Below are positions 56,466 to 64,000 of a stretch of DNA of 64,000 nt, in pieces (the stretch's first letter is position 1; every line of letters begins with the position of its first letter). The notes beneath the pieces are model-generated. The model saw only the letters and a program-made list of their open reading frames with translations. It did no database searches and was not told where the DNA came from. The stretch is from Sphingomonas sp. BK580 (lineage in GTDB: Bacteria > Pseudomonadota > Alphaproteobacteria > Sphingomonadales > Sphingomonadaceae). The DNA lies in NCBI RefSeq assembly GCF_014194975.1, contig NZ_JACIAY010000001.1, positions 372,001 through 436,000 on the forward strand, written 5' to 3'. Both the position numbers and the translations under genes were made by a program.

Positions 56466-58979
56466 ATGGCGACCCGGTCTCGTCGTGGCGCGATCGCGCT
56501 GCTGGTCACGTCGGCGCTCGCACAGCCGCTTCTGGCGCAGGCGCCGGCGCCGCTCGCCTGGATGGCGCCCGCGACCGTCGCACGCCAGCGCGCCGCGCCA
56601 TCTGACGAGGCGCGGGAAGCCGTGGCCCGGGAGCGCGCGCGCGCGTTGGTCGCCGCCATGACGCTGGCCCAGAAAATGCAGCAGCTCACCGGCGCTCTGC
56701 CCTCGGTACTGCCCGAGCTGCCGAACTGCTACGGTGCGCGCCACGTCAACGGCATCGCCGCACTCGCCATCCCGACCTTCCGCATCACCAACGGGCCGGT
56801 CGGCGTCGGCCAGAACGACTGTGTCGCGGTCCCCGTGCGCGACGCCGCGCCCGGCGACCGGCGCGCGATGTACCGCGCGTACAGCGATCCCAGCTCGGCC
56901 AAGGCGACAGCGTTGCCGTCCGCGATGGCGGTCGCCGCCTCGTTCGACCCTGACGTCGCGGCCGATTTCGGCGCGGTGATCGCGCGCGAGATGAACAACC
57001 TCGCGCTGCACGTCTTCGAGGCGCCGGGAATGAACCTGGCGCGACTGCCGATCCTCGGCCGCAATTTCGAGTATTTCGGCGAGGATCCCTACCTCGCCGG
57101 CACGATGGCGGTGGCCGAGATCCGCGCCGTCCAGGCCGGCAACATCATCGCGATGGCCAAGCATTTCGTCGCCAACGAGCAGGAGACGAATCGCATGACC
57201 ATCCAGGAGACGGTGGATGAGCAGGTGCTGCGCGAGCTCTATCTGCTGCCGTTCGAGATGAGCGTGAAGGACGCCAAGGTCGCGGCCGTCATGTGCTCGT
57301 ACAATTTCCTCAACGGTCTGCAGGCATGCGCCAACAAGCCGATGCTGACGGGCGTGCTGCGCGACGACTGGGGCTTCACCGGATACGTCCAGACCGACTT
57401 CTTCGCGCAGAAGAGCACCGCTGCCGCGCTGGACGCCGGGCTCGATCACGAGATGCCGACGCCGATCTACTGGGCGCCCGACAAGCTGACCGCGGCCTTG
57501 GCAGAGAACGCGATCGCGCCCGCGCAGATCGATCGCGCCCTGGAACGCCGCTACACGCAGATGTTCAAGGCCGGTATCTTCGATCGCGCGCTGCGCCAGA
57601 CGCCGATCGACTATGCCGCCGGTGGGCGCGCCGCGCGGTCGATCGGCGCCCGCGCCGCGGTACTGCTGCAGAACAACGGCGCTCTGCCGCTGGCGCGCGG
57701 CGCGCGCACGATCGCGCTGGTCGGCAAGGCCAGCCAACCCTATGCCCAGCAGGCGATCGCGGGCGGCGCGATCCTGGGCAAGCCGATGGGCGCGGGCGGT
57801 GGCAGCTCCGACGTGGTGCCCGATCGGACGGTCAATCCGCTCGATGGCCTGCGCGCCGGCCTGCGCGCGACGGGACGGGCCGGCGCGAGCGTCAGCCTCA
57901 TCTTAGTCGACGACGCCAACCGAGCCGCGACGATCGACGGTGCCGCCGTGTCGTTCGACGCGGCGCTCGCGCGAGTCGCCGCGGCGGACGCGGTGGTGGT
58001 GATGGCGGGTACCAACGCGGAGGAAGGCGCCGACCGCGCCAGCTTCACGCGCAAGGACGGACATGAGCTGGCCCAGCCCGCCGCGGCCGGCCTGTCGCTC
58101 GACTGGTACGTGGCCCGGCCGAGCGCGATCGCCACCGCCGATGGCGAGGTGGCCAACCCCGCCCGGTCGAGCGGCACGGTCGCGATGCTGGCCGCGATCC
58201 TCGCGGCGCGCTCCACCACGGCGGTGGCGATGCCGGGCAAGACGGTGCTGGTGCTCAAGGACAATGCCGGCGTCGCGCTGGACCCCGCGCTGCTCGGTGC
58301 GCGCGGCCCATCGATCCTCGAGGTCTGGTTCCCCGGACAAGAGGACGGCCATATCGTCGCGGACCTGTTGCTGGGCCGCGCCGAGCCGACCGGGCGCCTG
58401 CCCGTGACCTTCCCGATCGCCGGGCGCGGCTTCCTCGACGCGATCACGCCGGCGCAATTCCCCGGCCTCCCCGCCGGCGACGGCAACACGCAGACGGTGA
58501 CCTACAGCGAGGGGTTGGCGATCGGGTACCGCTGGTACGATTCGCGCTGCGGTTCGGCACGGTGCGTCGCTTTCCCGTTCGGCCACGGCCTGTCGTACAC
58601 GCGCTTCGTGAACAGCGCGCCGCGGCTGGAGCCGGCCGGCGGAGACAAGGTGCTACGCGCGAGCATGACGGTGCGGAACGTCGGCGCGCGCGCGGGTACC
58701 GAGGTGGTGCAGGCGTATATCACCCTTCCCCCGGACGCCGACACGCTGGGCGCGGTTCAGCCACCGCGCCGACTGGTCGGCTTCGAGCGGATCACGCTCG
58801 CCCCCGGCGAGGCGCGGCGCGTGACGATCGCGATCGACCCAGCGGCGAACCACCACCCGCTCAGCGTGTGGAGCAAGGCACGGCATGCCTGGGTGACGCC
58901 ACCTGGTCGCTACGTGCTGCGGCTCGGCACGTCGTCGGCGCTCGGCGACCTGGTCGAGGCGGGCAGCGTCGTCCGCTGA
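56466..58979 (+). CDS. Glycoside hydrolase family 3 (beta-glucosidase-like), secreted
   Basis: An 837-residue secreted enzyme. Signal peptide to about residue 25 (IALLVTSALAQPLLAQ). GH3 N-domain blocks: RITNGPVGVGQ, EAPGMNLARLPILGRNFEYF with GEDPYLAG, AMAKHFVANEQETNR, and the nucleophile loop FTGYVQTDFFAQKS (Asp311). The C-domain has AVVVMAGTNAEEGADR and LEVWFPGQEDGHIVADLLLG; a fibronectin-III-like end follows (FGHGLSYTRF, LRASMTVRNVGARAGTEVVQAYI). It would act on beta-glucosides or xylosides in the periplasm. Start ATG at 56466 with GGGAGGAAGAG. Confidence 0.93.
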   Translation: MATRSRRGAIALLVTSALAQPLLAQAPAPLAWMAPATVARQRAAPSDEAREAVARERARALVAAMTLAQKMQQLTGALPSVLPELPNCYGARHVNGIAALAIPTFRITNGPVGVGQNDCVAVPVRDAAPGDRRAMYRAYSDPSSAKATALPSAMAVAASFDPDVAADFGAVIAREMNNLALHVFEAPGMNLARLPILGRNFEYFGEDPYLAGTMAVAEIRAVQAGNIIAMAKHFVANEQETNRMTIQETVDEQVLRELYLLPFEMSVKDAKVAAVMCSYNFLNGLQACANKPMLTGVLRDDWGFTGYVQTDFFAQKSTAAALDAGLDHEMPTPIYWAPDKLTAALAENAIAPAQIDRALERRYTQMFKAGIFDRALRQTPIDYAAGGRAARSIGARAAVLLQNNGALPLARGARTIALVGKASQPYAQQAIAGGAILGKPMGAGGGSSDVVPDRTVNPLDGLRAGLRATGRAGASVSLILVDDANRAATIDGAAVSFDAALARVAAADAVVVMAGTNAEEGADRASFTRKDGHELAQPAAAGLSLDWYVARPSAIATADGEVANPARSSGTVAMLAAILAARSTTAVAMPGKTVLVLKDNAGVALDPALLGARGPSILEVWFPGQEDGHIVADLLLGRAEPTGRLPVTFPIAGRGFLDAITPAQFPGLPAGDGNTQTVTYSEGLAIGYRWYDSRCGSARCVAFPFGHGLSYTRFVNSAPRLEPAGGDKVLRASMTVRNVGARAGTEVVQAYITLPPDADTLGAVQPPRRLVGFERITLAPGEARRVTIAIDPAANHHPLSVWSKARHAWVTPPGRYVLRLGTSSALGDLVEAGSVVR

Positions 58980-58998
58980 ACCGCCCCGTAAACGAGAA

Positions 58999-59028
58999 GG
59001 AGGACGGCGCCACGAGGCACCGTCCTCC
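58999..59028 (+). terminator. Stem-loop after the GH3 gene
   Basis: GGAGGACGGCGCC, loop ACGA, GGCACCGTCCTCC with one G-U/mismatch position: a 13-bp stem about 20 bases after the stop, followed by CTTGCT. Confidence 0.75.
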
Positions 59029-59040
59029 CTTGCTCCGGCA

Positions 59041-59062
59041 GCCGGCGGGCAACCCCGCCGGC
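59041..59062 (-). terminator. Stem-loop after the PEP-CTERM gene
   Basis: GCCGGCGGG pairs with CCCGCCGGC, immediately beyond the stop of the minus-strand gene at 59068. There is no T-run. Confidence 0.5.
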
Positions 59063-59067
59063 GCCGA

Positions 59068-59625
59068 TCAGATCGCCTGGCTGAAGCGCACCGCGGTGCG
59101 ACGGCGGCGCATCGCGTAGCCGACCACGCCGAAGCCCATGATCATCATCGCCCAGGTGGCCGGCTCGGGCACCGCCGAGCTGATCGGGGTGAAGGTCGCC
59201 TGGCCGCCGTACGCGCCGTTGCCGCGCGAGTAACCCGTCACGACCAGCTCGTTCAGCTTACCGGCGGTGATCGGAACGCTGTTGACGAAGGCGACCTCGT
59301 TCTGACCGCCCCCGGTCTTGGTGATCGTCGCGGCGATGCCGTTGATCGTCACCGAGTAGAAGTCCAGATCGTTGACCGAGAACAGGTCGGTCACGCTGGT
59401 CGTCACCGTGCCGCTGCCCAGACCGTTGGTCGGCAGCGTGAAGGTGAAGGTGTCCGAGAAGTTGCCCAGCGCGAGGCCGGTCACCTGGAACGCACCCGAG
59501 AAGGTGCCGCCGGCGCCCGGGGTCGCCTTGAAGTTGTCCGAGCCGACCGGATAGGTCGTCGCTTCGGCCGAGACAGCGCCCAGCGCCGCGGCGGCCGCCA
59601 TGGTGATGGCAACGAGGCTTTTCAT
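59068..59625 (-). CDS. FxDxF-type PEP-CTERM sorting-domain protein
   Basis: A 185-residue exported protein. Signal: MKSLVAITMAAAAALGAVSAEA. The middle has FSDTFTFTLP (FxDxF-type core) in a beta-rich Gly/Thr/Ser region. The C-terminus is a PEP-CTERM signal: VPEPATWAMMIMGFGVVGYA followed by MRRRR, which exosortase would cleave; exosortase itself is not in the window. A GGGAG signal lies 6-7 bases before the ATG at 59625. Likely an extracellular matrix or surface protein. Confidence 0.9.
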   Translation of the reverse strand: MKSLVAITMAAAAALGAVSAEATTYPVGSDNFKATPGAGGTFSGAFQVTGLALGNFSDTFTFTLPTNGLGSGTVTTSVTDLFSVNDLDFYSVTINGIAATITKTGGGQNEVAFVNSVPITAGKLNELVVTGYSRGNGAYGGQATFTPISSAVPEPATWAMMIMGFGVVGYAMRRRRTAVRFSQAI

Positions 59626-60140
59626 AGGAACTCCCTTTGATTCGAGTTGGCCTGATTTCATCTGCCTGATCGCGCTATGACACAGGCCCGGCGAAAGGAT
59701 GAACAAAAAATTAACGATAGCTGCTCCCATTCGGGGCATCTGTGTCGCGACAAAAATTTGTTGCGTTGCGGAACTTTGGCGCGGCGGTTGCCAGCGTCCA
59801 TCCGAGAAATCGCACGACTCACCTTTCGGCGCCTCGCACCGACTAGGAGCTGTTAACTAAATCTGCTCTAGCGAGAACGCCGTAACGAACTCGCTCAACG
59901 TGCTGATGAAACGCGAACGATAAAACAGGGGTCTAAGTAAGTTCCGACGCGCACCATCCGCGCGCCTGTCCTGGCGCCGGCTGAGAGGATTAGCCTGTCA
60001 GTAACGTACGTACGATATCTGGCGTAACTGCCGGGTTTCGAGCGAGGTCGTGTGCCTGCGGGGAGCATCGCGTCCGCAGTGATGAACCCGCGTGTCCGAA
60101 ATCCAGTTGCTCGAATGGTTCCTCGATCCAAAGGTGATGT
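59626..60140. other. 515-bp divergent intergenic region, AT-richer than surroundings
   Basis: It separates the PEP-CTERM gene from the FeeM-like gene. It is less GC-rich than flanking DNA (for example the ACAAAAAATTAACG stretch near 59702 and ACAAAAATTTG near 59752), and carries a perfect palindrome CGTACGTACG at 60005-60014. No coding frame is convincing. It probably holds promoters for both genes and may hold a regulator site or small RNA. Confidence 0.6.
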
Positions 60141-60992
60141 ATGCCGCCACGTTCCATTGACCTGGGCCGAGACATCGACGGCTCATCCTCGAAGCTGCTT
60201 GAGAGCGCGCTGGCTCCATTGCGGCAGACCTTTCATTTCTCGACCATGATCGCTGGCAACGACGGCCAGAAACACGCGCTGGTGATCAAGGTCGCAGCGG
60301 GTGAGGCCGATCGCGCCGCGGCACGATCGCTGCTCAATAAGCGGTACGGCTGGCGCGGCTACGGCGAGACGCACAGCATTCCCACCAGCGCGACCCACTC
60401 CACCTTCACCGCCTACATCGACGGCGCGCTGGTCGGCACGCTCACGCTCGGGGTGGACTCGTCGGCCGGGATGGAGATCGATCACACCTTCCGCAACGAG
60501 CTCAACACCTATCGTCGCGTGCCCGGCGCGCAGCTGTGCGAGCTCACCAAGTTCGCCTTCGAGACATCGGTGCAGTCGAAGGCGATCCTCGCCGCCTTCT
60601 TCCACTTCATCTTCATCTACGGCGAGTGCCGCTACGACTGCACCGACCTGTTCATCGAGGTGAACCCGCGCCACCGCCGCTTCTACGAGGCGATGCTCGG
60701 CTTCGATCGTGTCGGCGGGCTGAAGGAGAACGAAGGGGTCGGCGCGCCGTCGCAGCTGATGCATCTCGAGGTGGCGCAGATCCGCGCGCAGGTCGACGAA
60801 TACACGCGTGCGGCGGGCGGCGTCAGCGAGCGCTCGCTCTATCCTTTCTTCCTCTCGGGTGAGATCGAGAGCGACGTGCGGCTGAAGATGGAGCGCGGCG
60901 GCCTCTCCGCCGCACAGGCTCATCGCGCCGCCGCCGTCACCAGCCAGCGGCAGCCGAACGCGATCGACGCCGTGGGGATCGGTCACGCCTGA
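60141..60992 (+). CDS. N-acyl amino acid synthase FeeM-domain protein
   Basis: A 283-residue protein of the FeeM/GNAT-like acyltransferase group, which transfers fatty acyl chains from acyl-ACP to amino acids. Visible: SLLNKRYGWRGYGETHSI, TFTAYIDGALVGTLTLGVD, GAQLCELTKFAFE and EVNPRHRRFYEAMLGFDRV. Related acyltransferases occur with PEP-CTERM/exosortase systems, and the neighbour here is a PEP-CTERM protein. Acyl and amine substrates are unknown. No signal peptide: a cytosolic enzyme. Start ATG at 60141. Confidence 0.8.
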   Translation: MPPRSIDLGRDIDGSSSKLLESALAPLRQTFHFSTMIAGNDGQKHALVIKVAAGEADRAAARSLLNKRYGWRGYGETHSIPTSATHSTFTAYIDGALVGTLTLGVDSSAGMEIDHTFRNELNTYRRVPGAQLCELTKFAFETSVQSKAILAAFFHFIFIYGECRYDCTDLFIEVNPRHRRFYEAMLGFDRVGGLKENEGVGAPSQLMHLEVAQIRAQVDEYTRAAGGVSERSLYPFFLSGEIESDVRLKMERGGLSAAQAHRAAAVTSQRQPNAIDAVGIGHA

Positions 60993-61144
60993 GAGGTGGC
61001 CGGTGGCGCGCGAGTCGCCGGCCGATCCGCGACCCGCTCACCGCGGCGGTCGCAGTACGCCCGAACACCGCTGGTCGCGCCTCGATCCGGACACGGTCGT
61101 CCCCTAGAAGCCTGGTCGATCGCACGACGAGGAAGGACGAGAGG

Positions 61145-61774
61145 TTGGCGCTTCACACCTGGTGGCTGTTCGTCGGCGCGGTGTTCCTGCTTTCCGGCAC
61201 GCCAGGGCCGAACATGCTGCACGTCATGTCGCGCTCGGTGCAGCTGGGCATGCGGCGCAGCGTCGCCGCGATGGCGGGCTGCCTCACCGCGGTGGTCTCG
61301 GTACTCGCCGCCTCGGCCGCGGGGCTCTCCACGCTGCTGCTCGCGGTGCCCGGTGCCTTCACGATGCTGCGCTACGCCGGCGCTGCCTACCTGATCTACC
61401 TGGGGATCAAGGCCTGGCGCGCCGAGGCGGCGCCGCTCGACGTCGGCGCGACCGAGCTCGCGCCGCGGCAGTCGCGCGCGGCGCTGTTCCGCGGCGGTCT
61501 CGCGATCGGCCTCAGCAATCCCAAGCTCATCCTGTTCGCCGCGGCGTTCCTGCCGCAGTTCATCGATCCGGCACGCCCCAAGCCGCCGCAGTTCCTCGTG
61601 CTGGTGCTGAGCTTCGCCGCCGTCGAGGCGGGCTGGTACGCGGCCTATGCGATCGGCGGACGGTCACTGGCGCGCTACCTGATCCGCCCGACGATCCGCC
61701 GCGGCTTCGACCGGCTCACTGGCACGATTTTCATCGGCTTCGGGCTCGCACTGCTGCGCGTGAAGCCGGCTTGA
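61145..61774 (+). CDS. LysE family translocator
   Basis: A 209-residue inner-membrane exporter of the LysE/RhtB family (amino acids, homoserine lactones). Marks: FLLSGTPGPNMLHVMSRSVQLG, GAAYLIYLGIKAWRA and GLAIGLSNPKLILFAAAFLPQF. It starts with a TTG at 61145 after GGACGAGAGG; no ATG is available near. The substrate is unknown; export of small N-acyl or amino compounds would fit the neighbour but is speculative. Confidence 0.88.
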   Translation: MALHTWWLFVGAVFLLSGTPGPNMLHVMSRSVQLGMRRSVAAMAGCLTAVVSVLAASAAGLSTLLLAVPGAFTMLRYAGAAYLIYLGIKAWRAEAAPLDVGATELAPRQSRAALFRGGLAIGLSNPKLILFAAAFLPQFIDPARPKPPQFLVLVLSFAAVEAGWYAAYAIGGRSLARYLIRPTIRRGFDRLTGTIFIGFGLALLRVKPA

Positions 61775-61820
61775 TCGACACCGCGACGTCGTCCTACGCT
61801 GGCGCGGGGGAGCGACGCGC

Positions 61821-62849
61821 ATGACAAGCACGATCGGGGTCGGACTGATCGGCTACGGCCTCGGCGGCCGCGCCTTTCACGCGCCCTACATAACGGCGAC
61901 GCCGGGGCTTGCGCTGCGCGGCATCGTCTCGCGTGACCCCGCCAAGGTGCACGCCGACTGGCCGGCCGCGCTGGTCGCCCCCGACGTGGCGACGCTGCTG
62001 GAGGACGACTCGCTCGCGCTGATGGTCGTCTCCAGTCCGGACCATCTCCACGCCGAGCATGCTCACGCCGCGCTCGCCGCGGGCAAGCACGTGCTGGTCG
62101 ACAAGCCCTTCGCCACTTCGCTGACCGACGCGCGCGCGCTGATCGCGGCGGCCGAGCGCGCAGGGCGGCTGCTCACCGTCTTCCACAACCGGCGCTGGGA
62201 CGCGGACTTCCTCACGCTGCGCGGGTTGATCGACGAGGGGATCCTGGGCGAGGTGGTGAGCTGCGAGAGCCGCTTCGACCGCTGGCGCCCGGTGCCCGCG
62301 GCGACCTGGAAGGAAGCGCGCGCGGGCGGCTCGTGGCTCGACCTCGGGCCGCATCTGGTCGACCAGGCGCTGCGGCTGTTCGGCCGTCCGATCGCCATCA
62401 CCGCCGATATCGCCACCCTGCGCCGCGACGCGCCCGCGCCCGACTATTTCCACGCGACGCTGCGCTACCCCGAACGGCGGGTGACGCTGCAGTCCAACAA
62501 GCTCGCCGCCGACCACGGCCTGCGCTTCGCGGTCCACGGCACGCGCGGCAGCTGGATCAAGCACGGCCTTGATCCGCAGGAGGCAGCGACGATCGCCGGG
62601 CGGCGGCCGGGCGGCGACGACTGGGGCCATGACCCGCGCGAGGGGCTGCTCACGCTCGGCGATGCGAGCCGCGCGGCGACTCGCGTGCCGAACCGGCGCG
62701 GCGACTATCGCCTGTTCTGGTCGGCGCTGACGGCGGCGATCCGCGGCGACGGACCCAACCCCGTCCCCGCGGACGAGGCGTTGGCCGTCATGGCGGTGCT
62801 CGACGCGGGGCTGCGCAGCGCGACCGAGCGGCGCGAGATCCCGCTCTGA
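61821..62849 (+). CDS. Gfo/Idh/MocA family oxidoreductase
   Basis: A 342-residue NAD(P)-dependent sugar or inositol dehydrogenase. Rossmann loop GVGLIGYGLGGRAFHAPYI, signature GKHVLVDKPFATSLTDARAL (catalytic Lys), and VFHNRRWDADFLTLRGLI with GGSWLDLGPHLVDQAL (His). The pattern is like the YdgJ/scyllo-inositol dehydrogenases. ATG at 61821, 46 bp after lysE. Confidence 0.92.
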   Translation: MTSTIGVGLIGYGLGGRAFHAPYITATPGLALRGIVSRDPAKVHADWPAALVAPDVATLLEDDSLALMVVSSPDHLHAEHAHAALAAGKHVLVDKPFATSLTDARALIAAAERAGRLLTVFHNRRWDADFLTLRGLIDEGILGEVVSCESRFDRWRPVPAATWKEARAGGSWLDLGPHLVDQALRLFGRPIAITADIATLRRDAPAPDYFHATLRYPERRVTLQSNKLAADHGLRFAVHGTRGSWIKHGLDPQEAATIAGRRPGGDDWGHDPREGLLTLGDASRAATRVPNRRGDYRLFWSALTAAIRGDGPNPVPADEALAVMAVLDAGLRSATERREIPL

Positions 62850-62909
62850 TACGGCGGCGCGCTGTTCTCCGCCGCGCGCTTCGCTAGGCTGGAGTAGAAG
62901 GGGAGAGAG

Positions 62910-63848
62910 ATGCGCGCGATCCTACTGACGGCGACACTGGCGATCGCGACCGCGGCGAGTGCGGTCGCGGGCTCCGCGGCCGATGCTCGTTCGGCGGCAG
63001 CGTCCTTCCGGCTGGAAGGTCCGTTCGAGCTCCACTCGCGCGTCTACCCCGGCACGGTGCGGCGATACTGGGTCTACGTCCCGCCTCATTATGACAGGAC
63101 GAGCCCCCCCAACCTGCTGCTGTTCCAGGACGGCCAGCGCGCGACCAACCCGGCCGGCTCGCTGAAGGTACCGACGGTGCTCGACGCCCTGATCCGCGAC
63201 GGCACGCTGCCGCCGACGCTCGCCGTCTTCGTCACGCCGGGACATCGCGCTGCCACCTACCCGTCCGACCTCGGCATGCAGAACCCCGACCATCGCGTCG
63301 AGGAATACGACGCCCTGTCAGACGATTATTCGCGCATGACGCTGGGCGAGCTGTTGCCGGCGGTGGCGCATCGCTGGCGCTTCACCGATGATCCGCGCCG
63401 CCGTGCGATCGGCGGCACATCGAGCGGCGCGATCGCCTCCTGGACGGTAGCGTGGCGTCACCCGGAGGCGTTCGGCAACGTCCTCAGCTTCATCGGCAGC
63501 TACACCTCGATCGGGCTCCGCCTCGGGCCCGATGGCGCGCCCGTCGCGCTCGGCGGCGACCTCTATCCCGGGCTGATCCGCAAGTCGCCGATCCGTCCCA
63601 TCCGCGTCTTCTTCCAGGACGGCAGCGCCGACCTCGACAACGAGCACGGCAACTGGTTCCTGGCCAACCAACAGATGGTCAAGGCGCTCGCCTGGGCCAA
63701 CGCGCATGCCGACGAGCAGCACCAGCCCGGGCCGCGCTATGACGTGCGGTACCAGTGGACCGCCGGCGGCCATTCGGACGCGGACGGCGGCGCCCTGCTG
63801 CCCGAGGCGCTCCGCTGGATCTGGCGGGACCAGCCCGCGCCGCGATGA
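62910..63848 (+). CDS. Secreted alpha/beta-hydrolase esterase
   Basis: A 312-residue exported hydrolase of the esterase D/Fes-like group. Signal: ILLTATLAIATAASAVAGSA. Landmarks: RRYWVYVPPHYD, LLLFQDGQR, and the nucleophile elbow IGGTSSGAIASWTVAW (Ser), with a C-terminal His in AGGHSDADGGALLPEALRW. It may cut ferric siderophores, feruloyl or acetyl esters; the role is not fixed. An ATG at 62910 follows GGGGAGAG. Confidence 0.88.
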   Translation: MRAILLTATLAIATAASAVAGSAADARSAAASFRLEGPFELHSRVYPGTVRRYWVYVPPHYDRTSPPNLLLFQDGQRATNPAGSLKVPTVLDALIRDGTLPPTLAVFVTPGHRAATYPSDLGMQNPDHRVEEYDALSDDYSRMTLGELLPAVAHRWRFTDDPRRRAIGGTSSGAIASWTVAWRHPEAFGNVLSFIGSYTSIGLRLGPDGAPVALGGDLYPGLIRKSPIRPIRVFFQDGSADLDNEHGNWFLANQQMVKALAWANAHADEQHQPGPRYDVRYQWTAGGHSDADGGALLPEALRWIWRDQPAPR

Positions 63849-63930
63849 GCACGGCGGCGGGCGGTGAACGATCCGCCGCGTCGATCATTGTGCGGCGGTT
63901 CATCCTTCAGCGATCCGGAGCGAACCGACC

Positions 63931-64000
63931 ATGAAGACCAGCGGCAACACGATCCTGATGACGGGCGGCGGCAGCGGCATCGGCGAGGCGCTCGCACACC
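63931..64000 (+). CDS. SDR family oxidoreductase, truncated at window edge
   Basis: The first 23 codons give MKTSGNTILMTGGGSGIGEA, the Rossmann TGGGSGIG motif of short-chain dehydrogenases (DltE-like N-terminus). The gene continues beyond the window, so substrate and class cannot be given. Confidence 0.8.
   Translation, partial: MKTSGNTILMTGGGSGIGEALAH

Overview
The window is a GC-rich (visibly around 70% G+C), densely coded chromosomal segment of an alphaproteobacterium, most likely a sphingomonad (Sphingomonas or a near relative). The indications are the rimP-nusA-rnpM-infB-rbfA ... truB-rpsO-pnp order, split gcvPA/gcvPB genes behind a tandem glycine riboswitch, a 1066-residue TonB-dependent receptor, a PEP-CTERM protein ending in the sphingomonad-style PEPATWAMMIMGFG sorting signal, a DUF2093 gene, ATGA/GTGA gene overlaps, and several families of short palindromic intergenic repeats. 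No rRNA, tRNA, CRISPR array, phage or transposase was seen. The species call is an inference; no search could be run.

Layout. 1-1558: the end of a polysaccharide-type cluster, with a truncated FrhB-like iron-sulfur protein and a polysaccharide pyruvyl transferase. 1723-4470: Nudix hydrolase, mscL, APC permease. 4834-9922 (minus): a histidine operon hisB-(YciI-like)-hisH-hisA-hisF-rlpA-hisE-hinT, with an outer-membrane lipoprotein gene (rlpA) embedded in it. 9996-10891: sspB and a GNAT acetyltransferase, transcribed away from hisB. 11107-14092 (minus): biotin genes bioF-bioD-bioA with ATGA overlaps. 14198-19313: a DUF4336 protein, a zinc alcohol dehydrogenase, an archaeal/eukaryal-type proS, a secreted hydroxyisourate hydrolase and a DMT transporter. 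19466-24245 (minus): glycine cleavage system gcvT-gcvH-gcvPA-gcvPB under a two-aptamer glycine riboswitch. 24393-25999: a small protein and an MFS transporter.

26278-39474 (plus): the translation/RNA-processing cluster rimP-nusA-(tautomerase)-rnpM-infB-rbfA, then an AbrB/PIN toxin-antitoxin pair whose toxin is frameshifted, tdk, a FosA-like VOC protein, an M50 protease, truB carrying an in-frame palindromic repeat insertion, rpsO and pnp. 39658-41896 (minus): ergothioneine genes egtB-egtD. 41963-43605 (minus): gluQ, a twin-helix small protein and a PduO-type adenosyltransferase. 43713-46913: the TonB receptor. 47135-52656: a small secreted protein, an M23 lipoprotein, DUF2093, xseA and purD with overlapping divergent start codons, a HhH membrane protein and a GreA/B-like factor. 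53142-64000: a CNNM/CorC protein, an OmpA-type lipoprotein, a GH3 glycosidase, a PEP-CTERM protein divergent from a FeeM-like N-acyl amino acid synthase, LysE, Gfo/Idh, an esterase and the start of an SDR.

Most of the window is core metabolism and housekeeping. The observations most worth following are the repeat element translated inside truB, the frameshifted PIN toxin between rbfA and tdk, the shared start site of xseA and purD, the PEP-CTERM/FeeM pair with its long AT-richer intergenic region, and the archaeal-type prolyl-tRNA synthetase.
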